Shown: positions 1 to 10,127 of the stretch, in pieces
Position numbering within the stretch: position 1 is the stretch's first letter
Layout of the letters: each line of letters opens with the position of its first letter
Assembly: GCA_002005505.1 (NCBI GenBank)
Contig: MVGU01000945.1
Location: forward strand, 160,001 to 224,000
DNA length: 64,000 nt
From: Botryococcus braunii
Taxonomy: Eukaryota; Chlorophyta; Trebouxiophyceae
Direction of reading: 5' to 3'
Notes under the pieces: generated by a model
Database searches by the model: none
Told to the model about the DNA's origin: nothing
What the model saw: the letters and a program-made list of their open reading frames with translations, nothing else
Program-made: the position numbers and the translations under genes

Positions 1-1154
1 CGGCAGTGACCCGGAAGGGTCCAATCCGGCGCCTGGCAAGCTTTATGTACTTCTGCGACGTCAGGGCGGCTGGGAACTTCGTCCGAAGGAGAACAAGGTC
101 CCCCTCCTTATAGATCACAGCCCGGCGGTGGCGGTTCGCCTGGGCCGCCTGCCGCTCCTGAGCTGCAGCCAAAAACTTCCGTGCAAGAGTAAGGGAGTCT
201 TGCATCTTCCGGAGGAAAAGATCTGCCCGATCTGCTTTCCCCCCCCTCCATGTGTCCCATAGCAAATGGAATGTTTGGGTCCTGTCCATATGTCAAGCGG
301 AACGGTGTGGTGTTGATCGAGGCTTGCCATGTATTGTTATAGGCAAACTCTGCAACAGCCAGATGGTTTTCCCATTCTTTAGGCTTATCCCAAACATAAT
401 GTTTGAGGTAGTCCTCAAGAATCCTGTTAACCCGTTCCGTTTGTCCGTCAGATTGTGGGTGATAGGCTGTAGACCGTGCAGGTTTGCAGCCTGTTAAATT
501 TAGGAGTATATCCATAAATTTACTCACAAACTAAGGATCCCTATCCGACACAAGTACCTCTGGAAATCCGTGGTATCTCCAGACTTTATCCCTTAGCAAA
601 ACTGCTACATCATATGAGGCAGCTTTTGTGGTGGTGGGCACAAAGTGAGCACACTTACTTAACCGGTCCACCACAACCCATATGGCATCATTCCCGTTTG
701 CACTCCGTGGCAACCCCGTTATGAAATCCATGGAAATGCTTTGCCATTTCATAGTCGGGATTTGCAAGGGGTGAAGGAGGCCTGCGGGCAACTTGTTTGA
801 AGCTTTGACCCTTTGACAAGAATCACAGTAGGCAACATATTCCCGCACGTCCTCTGTCATTCCCGGCCACCACCATTCCCGTTTCACCAGTTCATACATC
901 TTGGCAAAACCAGGGTGTCCCACATACAAAGGTTCATGCAATGCCTTGAGTATATCTTGTCTTAGGTTTCTCCCCACGACTCCTTCCCCATCCTTCACCT
1001 CATAATGCCCTGGGACATACTTCCGTCCCTCCTTCCCATATTCCCATATCCCATTCCTGAAATGCACCTTCCTTCTGTTCGACCTCTTTCCCAACCACTC
1101 ATCATCCATGTATGCCCTCTTTACTAACTCCAGGAAGGGTTCACACGTGTCAAG
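1..1154 (-). pseudogene. Integrase part of element G Pol (3' portion, runs off the edge)
   Basis: Reading right to left, the fragment has the integrase zinc-binding region (HPGFAKMYELVKREWWWPGM, then CDSCQRVKA), the catalytic core with SMDFITGLP and VVDRLSKCAHF, then AYHPQSDGQTERVNRILEDY with the catalytic Glu, and a C-terminal region ending GPFRV at the window edge. This enzyme would insert the element cDNA into chromosomes. An in-frame TAG at 528-530 follows the RDP of the second catalytic Asp region. The frame also slips near 240 in a run of G, and after it the C-terminal region continues in another frame to base 1. Not functional. Confidence 0.88.
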
Positions 1155-1933
1155 CTACTGGGTGACTCCGCTCGGGCGGGCCCTCCCGCCGGAGTCCATT
1201 GCGACCCGGGGCTTGACGCTCCTGAGCTCGGGCTCCGCTGGCTCGACGTTGCGTCGGAGCTGCCTGGCCGCGAGGATTGGGACCCTGGACAAGGCATCTG
1301 CGACGTTAGTCTTGCCTGGCTCCCAAACCCAGAGTATGTCAAACTCCTGCAATCGCTCAGCCCACCTAGCTCTTCTCGGGCTAAGTCCTGCCTGTTGTTG
1401 CAAAAAGGTATTACACTTATGGTCAGTGGTTACGGTGACTGGTTTTCCTAACACATAACATGTCCATTCCTGTAGAGCATACACTACAGCCAGCAATTCC
1501 CTTTCCGTAGCAGAATTGTTACGCTCTGCACCATTCAACTTTTTGCTATAGTATGCTACTACTTTCCCGTCCTGCATGAGAACTGCTCCCACCCCAAAAT
1601 CACTTGCATAACATGTCACTTGGAATGGTTTCCGAAGATCAGGTAGTGATAAGATAGGGGCCTCTACCAAAGCAGTCTTCAATGCTGAAAAAGATTCCTC
1701 CTGTTCCAATCCCCATTCCCATGCCCTCTTGCTGCTTGTCAACTTTGTTAAAGGAGCAGCGATGGCACTAAAGTCCCTGATAAACTTCCTGAAGTAGTTT
1801 GCAAGGCCCAGAAACCTACGGACATCCGTGGTGTTTTTGGGTACGGGCCATTCCTTGACTACTTCCACCTTTTGTGGGTCCACCTTTAATCCATCCCTTC
1901 CAATGATATGCCCCAAGTATCGAAGTTCAGAAC
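1155..1933 (-). pseudogene. RT C-terminal part and RNase H of element G
   Basis: The fragment starts at the A insertion with ELRYLGHIIG, typical of the end of the gypsy RT palm region, and continues through RRFLGLANYFRKFI. It then has an RNase H domain (CYASDFGVGAVL, YSKKLNGAERNNSATERELL, VTTDHKCNTFL) and a linker ending in WVWEPGKTNVADALSR. RNase H degrades the RNA template during cDNA synthesis. A TAG at 1155-1157 closes the frame, and the same frame then continues into the integrase. The RT half upstream lies at 9011-9611, beyond copia A. Confidence 0.88.
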
Positions 1934-2637
1934 TGTTGAGTTGTGAACATACATTATAGAATGCCTTGTGCTTTAGGTGATCTTCAAATGTACATTATTA
2001 GGATACGGGTCCACTATCCACATAAGGTACCTCAAGACACGTTCGGATGAGGTCTATTTCGAACATAAGGTACAATCTGATTTAGATTACGCGTTAGCGT
2101 GAAAGGACTATTAAAGCTGCGATCACCGCATAGTCGAGCAACTGGTTTGGAAAGATACTGGGCACATAAGGATGCCAGTCTTGTTCATGCAGTTGCATGT
2201 GTCTAAACGAGCAGACAGTCGTCAAGGACTGTAGCTGGAGAGGCACGAACTTACGACCTGTCTGCTTGCTTACAAGGTGCGGTGACGCAGGATGTGTATT
2301 GGTAATGTGTTCATGTTTGATTGCTTGTTTGTAAGTGAACCATCTTAGTGGACAATCAAGTCTCCCAAACAGCTAAGGGACGGAGTCTTGATTGAGTATA
2401 GGAAGGTACTTGCTTTCAGCCGTCAGGAGCTTATCCGTGTGTAGATGCTCATTGACAGGTCAACATGTAACGGAACTGGTTTGGAAAGATACTGGGCACA
2501 TAAGGATGCCAGTCTTGTTCATGCAGTTGCATGTGTCTAAAAGAGCAGACAGTCGTCAAGGACTGTAGCTGGAGAGGCACGAACTTACGACCTGTCTGCT
2601 TGCTTACATGATACGCCACTGCCCATAACCTTTTACT
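1934..2637 (+). repeat. 5' LTR of copia A, with duplicated leader block
   Basis: The LTR contains a block of about 137 bp twice, at 2140-2276 and 2474-2609. TATTAAA at 2109-2115 lies 31 bp before the first copy and would serve as a TATA box with the first copy at the RNA start. The first copy ends ACAAG|GTGCGG, a donor-like junction at 2276/2277. TGTAA at 2466-2470 precedes the second copy by 3 nt. The expected acceptor at the end of the second copy reads ACAT instead of ACAG (2606-2609), so this 5' LTR may be unable to splice, unlike the 3' LTR. Confidence 0.85.
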
Positions 2638-2653
2638 GGTTATGGGCCCACGC
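2621..2653 (+). promoter_or_regulatory. Primer binding site of copia A, with U5 hairpin
   Basis: GGTTATGGGCCCAC starts directly after the LTR at 2638. It is complementary to the anticodon stem-loop region of plant initiator tRNA-Met as I remember it, not to the usual tRNA 3' end (TGGTATCAGAGC in many plant copia elements). This points to a cleaved half-tRNA primer, as known for Drosophila copia. The last bases of the LTR (GCCCATAACC, 2621-2630) form a perfect 10-bp inverted repeat with 2638-2647 around a 7-nt loop. The following 2654-3054 is an untranslated leader in which I see nothing else. Confidence 0.7.
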
Positions 2654-3054
2654 CCTTCCAGCTGAGCCAAGGGCAGACAGGAGTGCATGGCATCATCGGA
2701 TGCATCTGTACTGGGTTTTCCACGGACTCGCCTGACGGCAAGAAGAAGTAAAAAAGGAACAACTGGATATTCACTCAGAAGGCCTACGGACAGAGTCTTC
2801 AAAATCTTGGGAAGTTTTTTTTTATTCCGTGAAGTGACCTGAGATTATCACCCGTCGTCGTTGTCGTGAGACCGTCAGTAGGTCCGGGTGGTCAAGCAAT
2901 TGAATTGCTGAAGAATATTTTGCATATCTTGCATATTAAGGGTACATGCTAGACCTCGAAAGGGTGGAATACTTGAAAGTGCTGTGGTGCACGCCGGAAG
3001 GGTATACTTAAACCAGCTGTGTCAGGCTGAACGCTGTGAGGGCAAGTGAAGTGT

Positions 3055-5091
3055 ATGACCAGACCTCAAACTCGTTCCCAAATCAAGGTTTCTGAAAGTA
3101 ATCCCAGCAGTACAGAGACTATGGCAACACCATCAGGAGGCAGCACGGCCTCCTCAGGAGCTGGACAGTCAGGACAGACCACTGGAGGCACTGCAGTCAG
3201 CTCGTATGCATACACGATGAACTCCTCCAATCCCAAGATGTCTACACAGCTGAAGGCCGATCGCACTAATTTCAGTGCCTGGCGTGAAGAGCTGGAGTCT
3301 TGCGCAATGCAAAAAGGAGCAATGGGAGCGTTGGAGACAGCTATGCTTAAGACCGCAGAGAACGCAGCAGTAAAACATTTCATTTTGCAGTCTGTCCCGT
3401 CCATGTGGCACAACGAAGTCAAACAGCGGGGGAGCGCTTTTGACTTCATTCAGTGGATGGCAGACCGCTGCACTGGAGGGAAGGACAGGGAAATCAACGA
3501 GAAGTGGATCAAGGGGCTCAAACAAGGAATGGTAAAGGGAGAGACAGTGCAAGAATGGTGCCACCGAGTCATCAGTATTGCCGCCTCCCTGGAGGCCAAT
3601 AACCATCAGCTGAGCGACCGCCAGATCTGCAGGTATATGTATAAGGGACTACCTGCAGTCTTGCAGAACGACGCTTGGGCAATTACCTCCGCCAAGTCAG
3701 ACCCCTACAACATGCTGGAGACGATCCTCACTGCCATTGAGAACTTGGAGTACCAGGATATCCCGCTGGCAGAGTCAGTGCAAGTCACAGCATCAGCTGC
3801 AGCAGTTATGGCAGCAGCAGCAGCAGCCGTGCCAGCTCAGGGTGGAATCCCTGGGCCTCCCCAAGGCGCTGGAGCTGCACCGGGCGCTGGAGCAGCACCA
3901 GCAGTGGGAGCTGGAGCACCTGCTGATGGTCAGGCCCCCTATGGCCCTTCTGCTCACAACGCTGGAGGCAGGGGGCGAGGGTCTGGACGTGGCAGGAGGC
4001 CAAAGGAGGAACTGGCGTGTCGCTTCTGCAACGGGACGGGACATTTCTGGAGGGATTGCCTGGAACTGAAGAGGCTGCAAGCTCTACGTGGCACAATGCA
4101 AGCTGCAAGTGCGGGCCCAGCTGCGTGGTGGGGCACTGGAGCTCCTCAGCAACAAGCCAGCTGGTGGGATGCTGGCCAGTCCAGAGGAGGCCCTCCCGTG
4201 TCAACCTCACATCCTCCTGGATCTGTGTCCACTATCTTCCCCTTCTTCCCAGGCTGGCATCTCCCACCACCACCTCCTCCGGGTGCTGGTGAGCCTATGT
4301 TCGTTTCGTTGAATGTGCTTACCCCTACATCTCATGGGGCTTGCAGTACCTCGTGGCTGATAGATAGTGGTACATCGGTGCACCTTGTAAATGATCTGTC
4401 TTTACTACACAACCCAGTCATGCATGCTCAACCCCTCCCTCTTCATTTGGCCACTTCTGATGCCAAAGGAGGGATAGTTGCAACTGGGTCTGTGTGTCTG
4501 GTCAATGCCAGACAAGAGGTGTTTTGGCTGAATAATGTGCAGTGTGTGCCCACTGCACACACTAATCTGATTTCTGTCACAGGAGCCATTCAGGATGGAG
4601 CATCATTCCTCACTGACAGTGCAGGTGGGTACACGACCATGAAAGGCCCAGCAGGCTGGTCTGGTAAGATAGCCAGAGAGCGAGGGCTATTTTTTTTAGA
4701 ATGGGTGTGTCCCGTCAAGAGCCAGCATGATGCGCAGCCACAGTCCAGTCCTCATGTGGCCTCGTATCATGCCAGGAAAGGGCACGTGTGTACAGATCGA
4801 CTACTGTGGCATGCAAGGTTGGGGCATCCTGGGGTTAAGAGTATGACAAGGTTGGACAACGAAGACCTGGTCACTGGGATCAATGTGTCCCTTGCTCCAT
4901 GCTCAGAGTGTTCTCCCCAGTGTGAGTCATGTATACAAGGGAAACATTCTCGCCCCCCCTTTCCAGCTTCCTCTAGGCCTGCAGAGAGTGTGTTAGATAG
5001 AGTGATGTGGACACTGTGGGTCCCATTTCACCAGCTGCAATCACGGGAGAGCGTTTTTGGGTTACTGTTGTTGATGAAAAATCCCATCTGA
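3055..5091 (+). pseudogene. Copia A Gag, protease and start of integrase
   Basis: The ATG at 3055 opens the frame. About 260 residues of capsid-like Gag follow, then an Ala/Pro/Gly-rich stretch, a basic GRGRGSGRGRRP segment and a CCHC zinc knuckle (CRFCNGTGHFWRDC, about residue 320). An aspartic protease follows with WLIDSGTSVHLVND, and a pre-integrase segment with LLWHARLGHPGVKSM and CESCIQGKHSR supplies the His-Cys zinc site. A one-base deletion near 5006 (frame DRVMWTL against DRIHIDTVGP in C) moves the rest of integrase into the next frame, so the last residues up to 5091 are out-of-frame sequence. Confidence 0.9.
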
Positions 5092-7160
5092 TAGCCTCAT
5101 TGGCAATGAAGTCGAAAGAAGCCATTCCCAAGGCCCTCATTGAGCTCTTGAAGTACTGGCAGACATTTCATGAGAAAGTGGTGAAGTGTGTGAGATCTGA
5201 TAGAGGGACAGAATTTCTGAATCAGCAGTTCAAAGAATTTTGTGCTCAGCGGGGTACTAAAATGGAGACCTCAGCTCCATCCACGCCTCAGCAAAATGGA
5301 CTTGCTGAGCGCATGAATCGGACTCTGAAGGAGCGCACAAGGACCCTGTTGGTGCACGCTGCAGCAGACCCTTCCTTGTGGAAGGAGGCACTGGAGTCTG
5401 CCACCCTGCTGTACAACGTGGGCCCCACCACAGGCAGGCCTCTGACCCCTACTGAGATGTTCTATGGGGTAAAGCCTGATGTTGCTTCCTTGCGCACATG
5501 GGGCTGTGTGGCACATGTTCACATTCCCCCAGGTCAGCGGTCTGTATTTGGACCAACGACCATTCCAGGCATGTTCACTGGGTATTGCCCACAGTCCAAG
5601 GCCTATAGAGTGTACGTAGGCAATGGTGTATGGAAAGAGAGCAGGGATGTTACATTCCTTGAGCATTTGAGAGGAGGGGAGAGAGTGGGTATGTCTAAGG
5701 TGCAACCTGGATCCTCTCAATGGCTCTCAGGAGCGTCCTTACAGGGCAGGGGAGGCAATTCCAATGTCCCCAGCTCACCAACAGCCATTCCCGTGAATTT
5801 TTGGGAAGCAGAGGATGACCCAGTGGTGGAGTGCAAGCCCACTGGATCTCCTGCTACCACTGCCAGCTCTCCAGAGGATCACAGCAGGCTGAGGAGCTCA
5901 GTCGGACCTGTGGCTGGAGCCCCCAGCAGCCAGGATGGTTCCCCTGCCACTTCAGAGACCTCACAGCAGTCATGGTCAGTGCTGGGCCATCTTCAAAATT
6001 TAGCTCGGGGGGGTGCTGAAGCGCACTCGCAGCTGGACAAACTGCAGAAGATGCAGGAGGGGGTCAGGTTCCAGGGGAAGTCTCAACATAGACTTCCCCC
6101 AGGAACCACCCTCACAAGGGATCAGCGTTATGAACAGCGCCAGGCTAGGAGGGACTCAGTAGGGGTCCCCATGCATGACCCTGGCTCAGGCCAGGTACTT
6201 GCGAGTGAGCCACCCTCGGTAGGTCTCCCTGATTTGCAGAGGCAGGTTGAGACAGGGGAGGCTATGCTTGGAAAAGATGTTAGCGAGAAGAGTAGTGGGC
6301 TAGAAGTGCCAGCGGCAGGGGAAGCACGTAGCCAAGTTGAGCTGGGAACCAGTCATGCTTATGGGGTGCAGCCTGACACAGTAGGCGCAGCTCAGGAAAG
6401 TCAGAGTAGTGTACCTAGGTGTGAGTCCAGGAGAGAGAGAGAGCTGCTGCTTCCACCTGCATTGAGAAAGGTGAGAGATTGTAATGGTGGAGCGCATGAG
6501 TCTGGCAGTTCAAGAGAGAGAGTTGGGGAGGGCTCTGGCAGTTCTGGCTGTACTGCAGGATCTCAACATAAGGTACAAAATGTACCTTATTCTGGGAACC
6601 AGGATCAGAGGAATATAAAAGACAACAGTCCCAGGAGTGCTGACAGTACTGCAGAGTCTCAGCATAAGGTACAAAATGTACCTTATGTCAAGCTGGGAAA
6701 GGTTCACGTGCCATCTAACCTGAGGGAAGCCCAATGCTCCCCTCAGTGGGATTTTTGGCAACAAGCAATGAGGGAAGAGATGGATTCCCTTGATACCCAT
6801 GAGGTTCTAGAGTATGTGGACAGACCACATGGACAAAAAGTTATTCCTGTCCATTGGATATTCTCCACTAAAATTGATGCACATGGGAATGTTACTCGCT
6901 TTAAAGCGAGGTTAGTTGCCCAAGGGTGTAGACAAATCCATGGGATAGATGTTGGGGAGGTATTTGCACCCACCAGCAGCTATGGGGCAAGGAGGGCTGT
7001 GCTGGCAGTGGCTGCCACACAGAATCTTGAGATCCACCAAGTGGATATCAAGACGGCTTTTCTCAATGGAGAGTTGGAGGAAGAGGTCTATGTGACCCAA
7101 CCACCAGGATTTGAGAATGGCAACACGAGGGTTGTGTGCAAGCTCAGGAAGGCACTATAA
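5007..7160 (+). pseudogene. Copia A integrase core and first half of RT
   Basis: The frame holds the integrase catalytic core: DTVGPISPAAITGERFWVTV, RSDRGTEFLNQQFKEFC and TPQQNGLAERMNRTLKERT supply the Asp, Asp and Glu. It continues with GYCPQSKAYRVY and a long variable Ser/Gln-rich linker. The linker encodes SQHKVQNVPY twice, through two palindromic DNA repeats at 6568-6590 and 6664-6686. RT starts with VIPVHWIFSTKIDAHGNV, then RFKARLVAQGCRQIHGID and HQVDIKTAFLNGELEEEVY. The frame ends in KAL followed by TAA at 7158-7160, where B reads KALYGLKQAPRAW, so a Tyr codon became a stop. Confidence 0.9.
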
Positions 7161-8282
7161 GGTCTAAAACAAGCCCCACGGGCTTGGCACAAGACCTTGA
7201 CCGACAAGTTGAGCGTGATGGGGTATAGTGTGTGCAAGAGTGATGCGGGTGTATACATCAGGAGGGCCCCTGATGGCAACCTGTCCTTTATTCTTGTTTA
7301 TGTTGATGATCTTCTCATAGTTGCCAGATTGGTTGCAGAGATTGAGTGGGGGAAAGAGTTGTTGAAGAAGGACTTCACCATCCATGATTTGGGAGAGGTG
7401 AATGATTTCCTGGGGTGTCAGGTCCTACGCAATAGAGTTCAGAGCACTATTTCCATGAGTTGCACTCCCAAGATTGATGCTCTTGTGGAAAGGTTTGGGG
7501 TTGCTGATGATGGGCGTGTGGTTGATACCCCCATGTCCAAGGACTTCGTGGCTGGCAGCAGACCCGAGTCCTCAGATGGTTTGTCACATGGGGCAGGTAC
7601 CCCACTGCCACCTGGTCATCGGTACTGTGAGTTGATTGGATCGTTGCTATATATTGCCAATACGACCCGGCCTGACATTTCTCAGGCGGTTGGAGTGTTG
7701 TCAAGGTATAGAATGACACCCACTACCTCACACTGGAATGAGGCCATTCGAGTGCTGAAGTACTTGAGAGATACGAGAGAATTAGCTCTTACTCTGGGTG
7801 GAAAGGGGCCTGAGCTAGAAGGCTATGTTGATGCCGACTATGCTGGGGACCTGGACCACAGGTATTCCACCACTGGCTATGTTCTATCAGTCTATGGTAG
7901 TGCCGTGGTTTGGGGAAGCAAGAAGCAGAGCTCAGTTGCTACCTCAACTGTGCAAGCCGAGTTTATGGCAGCCGGCCATATTGTGAAGGAAGCCAACTGG
8001 CTTAGGGGCTTCTTGGAAGAGATTGGAGCTGCACCTTGGAGAGTCAAAATTTTCTGTGACAACCAAGGATGCATTTCCAATTTACGGAACCCCCTTTATT
8101 CCAAATTCACAAAGCATGTTGCAGTAAGCTTCCACTATGCTAGGGAAGCTATGGCACTTGGGCAGGTAGATATCCTCTATGTAGAATCTGCTCGAAACGT
8201 GGCTGACATTATGACCAAGCCACTTGCTAAGCCCGTGTTTGTTGGTCATCGTGATTCACTAGGTTTGAGAAGATACACATAA
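7161..8282 (+). pseudogene. Copia A second half of RT and RNase H
   Basis: The frame continues directly after the TAA stop with GLKQAPRAWHKTLTDKL and the catalytic YVDDLLIV. It then has DFLGCQVLRNR, HRYCELIGSLLYIANTTRPD and an RNase H domain with GYVDADYAGDLDHRYSTTGY, STVQAEFMAAGHIVKEANWL and CDNQGCISNL. It ends NVADIMTKPLAKPVF and a TAA at 8280-8282, 20 bp before the 3' LTR. All catalytic residues I can identify are present, so apart from the upstream stop this part looks intact. Confidence 0.9.
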
Positions 8283-8302
8283 AGCATGCAGGCAAGGGGA
8301 AG

Positions 8303-9005
8303 TGTTGAGTTGTGAACATACATTATAGAATGCCTTGTGCTTTAGGTGATCTTCAAATGTACATTATTAGGATACGGGTCCACTATCCACATAAGGTACC
8401 TCAAGACACGTTCGGATGAGGTCTATTTCGAACATAAGGTACAATCTGATTTAGATTACGCGTTAGCGTGAAAGGACTATTAAAGCTGCGATCACCGCAT
8501 AGTCGAGCAACTGGTTTGGAAAGATACTGGGCACATAAGGATGCCAGTCTTGTTCATGCAGTTGCATGTGTCTAAAAGAGCAGACAGTCGTCAAGGACTG
8601 TAGCTGGAGAGGCACGAACTTACGACCTGTCTGCTTGCTTACAGGTGCGGTGACGCAGGATGTGTATTGGTAATGTGTTCATGTTTGATTGCTTGTTTGT
8701 AAGTGAACCATCTTAGTGGACAATCAAGTCTCCCAAACAGCTAAGGGACGGAGTCTTGATTGAGTATAGGAAGGTACTTGCTTTCAGCCGTCAGGAGCTT
8801 ATCCGTGTGTAGATGCTCATTGACAGATCAACATGTAACGGAACTGGTTTGGAAAGATACTGGGCACATAAGGATGCCAGTCTTGTTTATGCAGTTGCAT
8901 GTGTCTAAAAGAGCAGACAGTCGTCAAGGACTGTAGCTGGAGAGGCACGAACTTACGACCTGTCTGCTTGCTTACAGGATACGCCACTGCCCATAACCTT
9001 TTACA
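8303..9005 (+). repeat. 3' LTR of copia A, with intact intron signals
   Basis: 703 bp, preceded by the polypurine tract GGCAAGGGGAAG. The two leader copies lie at 8509-8644 and 8842-8977. Copy one ends CTTACAG|GTGCGG and copy two ends CTTACAG|GATACG, giving a possible GT-AG intron 8645-8977 of 333 bp that contains the spacer and copy two. TGTAA at 8834-8838 lies 3 nt before copy two. The last exon in the LTR is only 28 nt (8978-9005). The LTR of relative B matches this LTR with the intron removed. Confidence 0.85.
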
Positions 9006-9010
9006 AGAAC

Positions 9011-9611
9011 GCATGAACTCACACTTGGGTAGCTTGGCAAAGAGTTGCTTCTCTCGCAAGCGAGCGAAGACTTTTTCCAAATGAACATAGTGCATGTTTT
9101 CATCCTTGCTGAAAATGAGCACATCATCCAAATCGACAACGACAAATCCCTCCCGAATGAAATCATGGAAGATTTCATTCATCAGCCGCTGAAAAGTGGC
9201 CGGAGCATTCGTTAAACCAAAGGGGAGCACCAGAAACTCGTACAACCCAAATGGCGTTCTAAATGCTGTCTTTGGGATATCTTCTTCTTTAAGCCGGACC
9301 TGATGGTATCCGCTCAATAAGTCCAGGCTTGAGAAGACCTTTGCTCCTTTGAGCCTATCAAGCAAATCATCAATCCGGGGCAAGGGGTACCTATCCGGAA
9401 TGGTAATCTGGTTGACAGCTCTATAATCAATTACCATCCTATAAGTTCCTTCCTTCTTTTTACCAAAAAGAACAGGGGATGCATAAGGTGAGTGACTAGG
9501 CCGGATGTGCCCTAATGCGAGAAGCTCATCCACTGTTTTAGTACACTCTTCCATTTCTAGAGAAGATAAACGATAAGCAGGCTTATTTGGAGGTACAGAG
9601 CCAGGTTGTAT
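9011..9611 (-). pseudogene. N-terminal half of RT of element G
   Basis: The minus-strand frame reads [79 protein letters not shown] and [20 protein letters not shown], all standard for gypsy RT. The catalytic motif, normally YLDD, reads DLDD ([11 protein letters not shown]), a substitution of the Tyr next to the catalytic Asp pair. It ends in KLPKCEFMR at the copia A insertion and continues at 1933. Upstream it joins 22181 across element H. The antisense ORF entering copia A beyond 9010 is not part of it. Confidence 0.9.
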
Positions 9612-9926
9612 TGTAACAGGAATAGTCGCGTGTTATAGGAAATTGACCGGACCACGAGGATTTGGACCTCCATAAAGGTCCCTTCGTGAGTTATGTTCCT
9701 CCACGCCAAGAAGTGGCTACTTCACGCGCCAAGGGAGTGACCCCTTACTTGACAAGGCGCATTGGCGATGGAGACAGGGACACACTTAGAACAGGATAGA
9801 ATAAGGCTTCTAGCAGAGGAAGGACCGGGCCGGACTGGACGGGTACTGAGGTGGAGCCCAAACAAGTTGTAACCATTGTTCCCGCATCCTTTGGCCGTTT
9901 CTACTGTATCACTGGTATCGGCGAGA
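9612..9926 (+). repeat. 5' LTR and primer site of gypsy H
   Basis: LTR 9612-9911, 300 bp. The primer site TGGTATCGGCGAG follows at 9913. Gypsy elements E, G, I and J in this window share the TGGTATCGGC core, so all appear to use one tRNA, which I cannot name with confidence. TGTAA occurs at 9868-9872, 40 bp before the LTR end, and could be the poly(A) signal. There is no internal duplication like that in the copia LTRs. 9927-10127 is leader. Confidence 0.85.
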
Positions 9927-10127
9927 GGGGCCAAATTTTGAGCTCCTCTCGTTGAAAAAATTTCCCAAAGAAGTTTTTCAGAGAATTCTATAAATTCGGA
10001 TTGGGTTAGTTGTGGTGTGTGTGGCGCTTTTAGGGGCCTACGACTCGGGTCACCGAGTTTAGGGCCCCCACCCGGACTTTCTCGATTTCCTGTGTCACCG
10101 AGCCTCGCCAGCACTGACAGCTCAGAA

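Larger units (their letters stand above)
1934..9005 (+). mobile_element. Ty1/copia element A, full length, inside the RT of G
   Basis: Both LTRs are present (1934-2637 and 8303-9005), each starting TGTTGAG and ending TTTTACA or TTTTACT, with AGAAC duplicated at 1929-1933 and 9006-9010. Order: LTR, primer site, leader, Gag, protease, integrase, RT, RNase H, polypurine tract GGCAAGGGGAAG, LTR. Integrase before RT marks it as Ty1/copia. The LTRs differ at about six positions in 704. Gag-Pol has one single-base deletion and one nonsense codon, so this copy is probably inactive. Element B is a close relative. Confidence 0.95.

Noticed and set aside
2638..2653. tRNA gene fragment at the GGGCCCA sites
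   Set aside because: Only the primer-complementary stretch is present, at the LTR border; no tRNA cloverleaf can be drawn.
2449..2802. Minus-strand ORF of 117 codons in the A leader
   Set aside because: Antisense to LTR, primer site and leader, with no domain.
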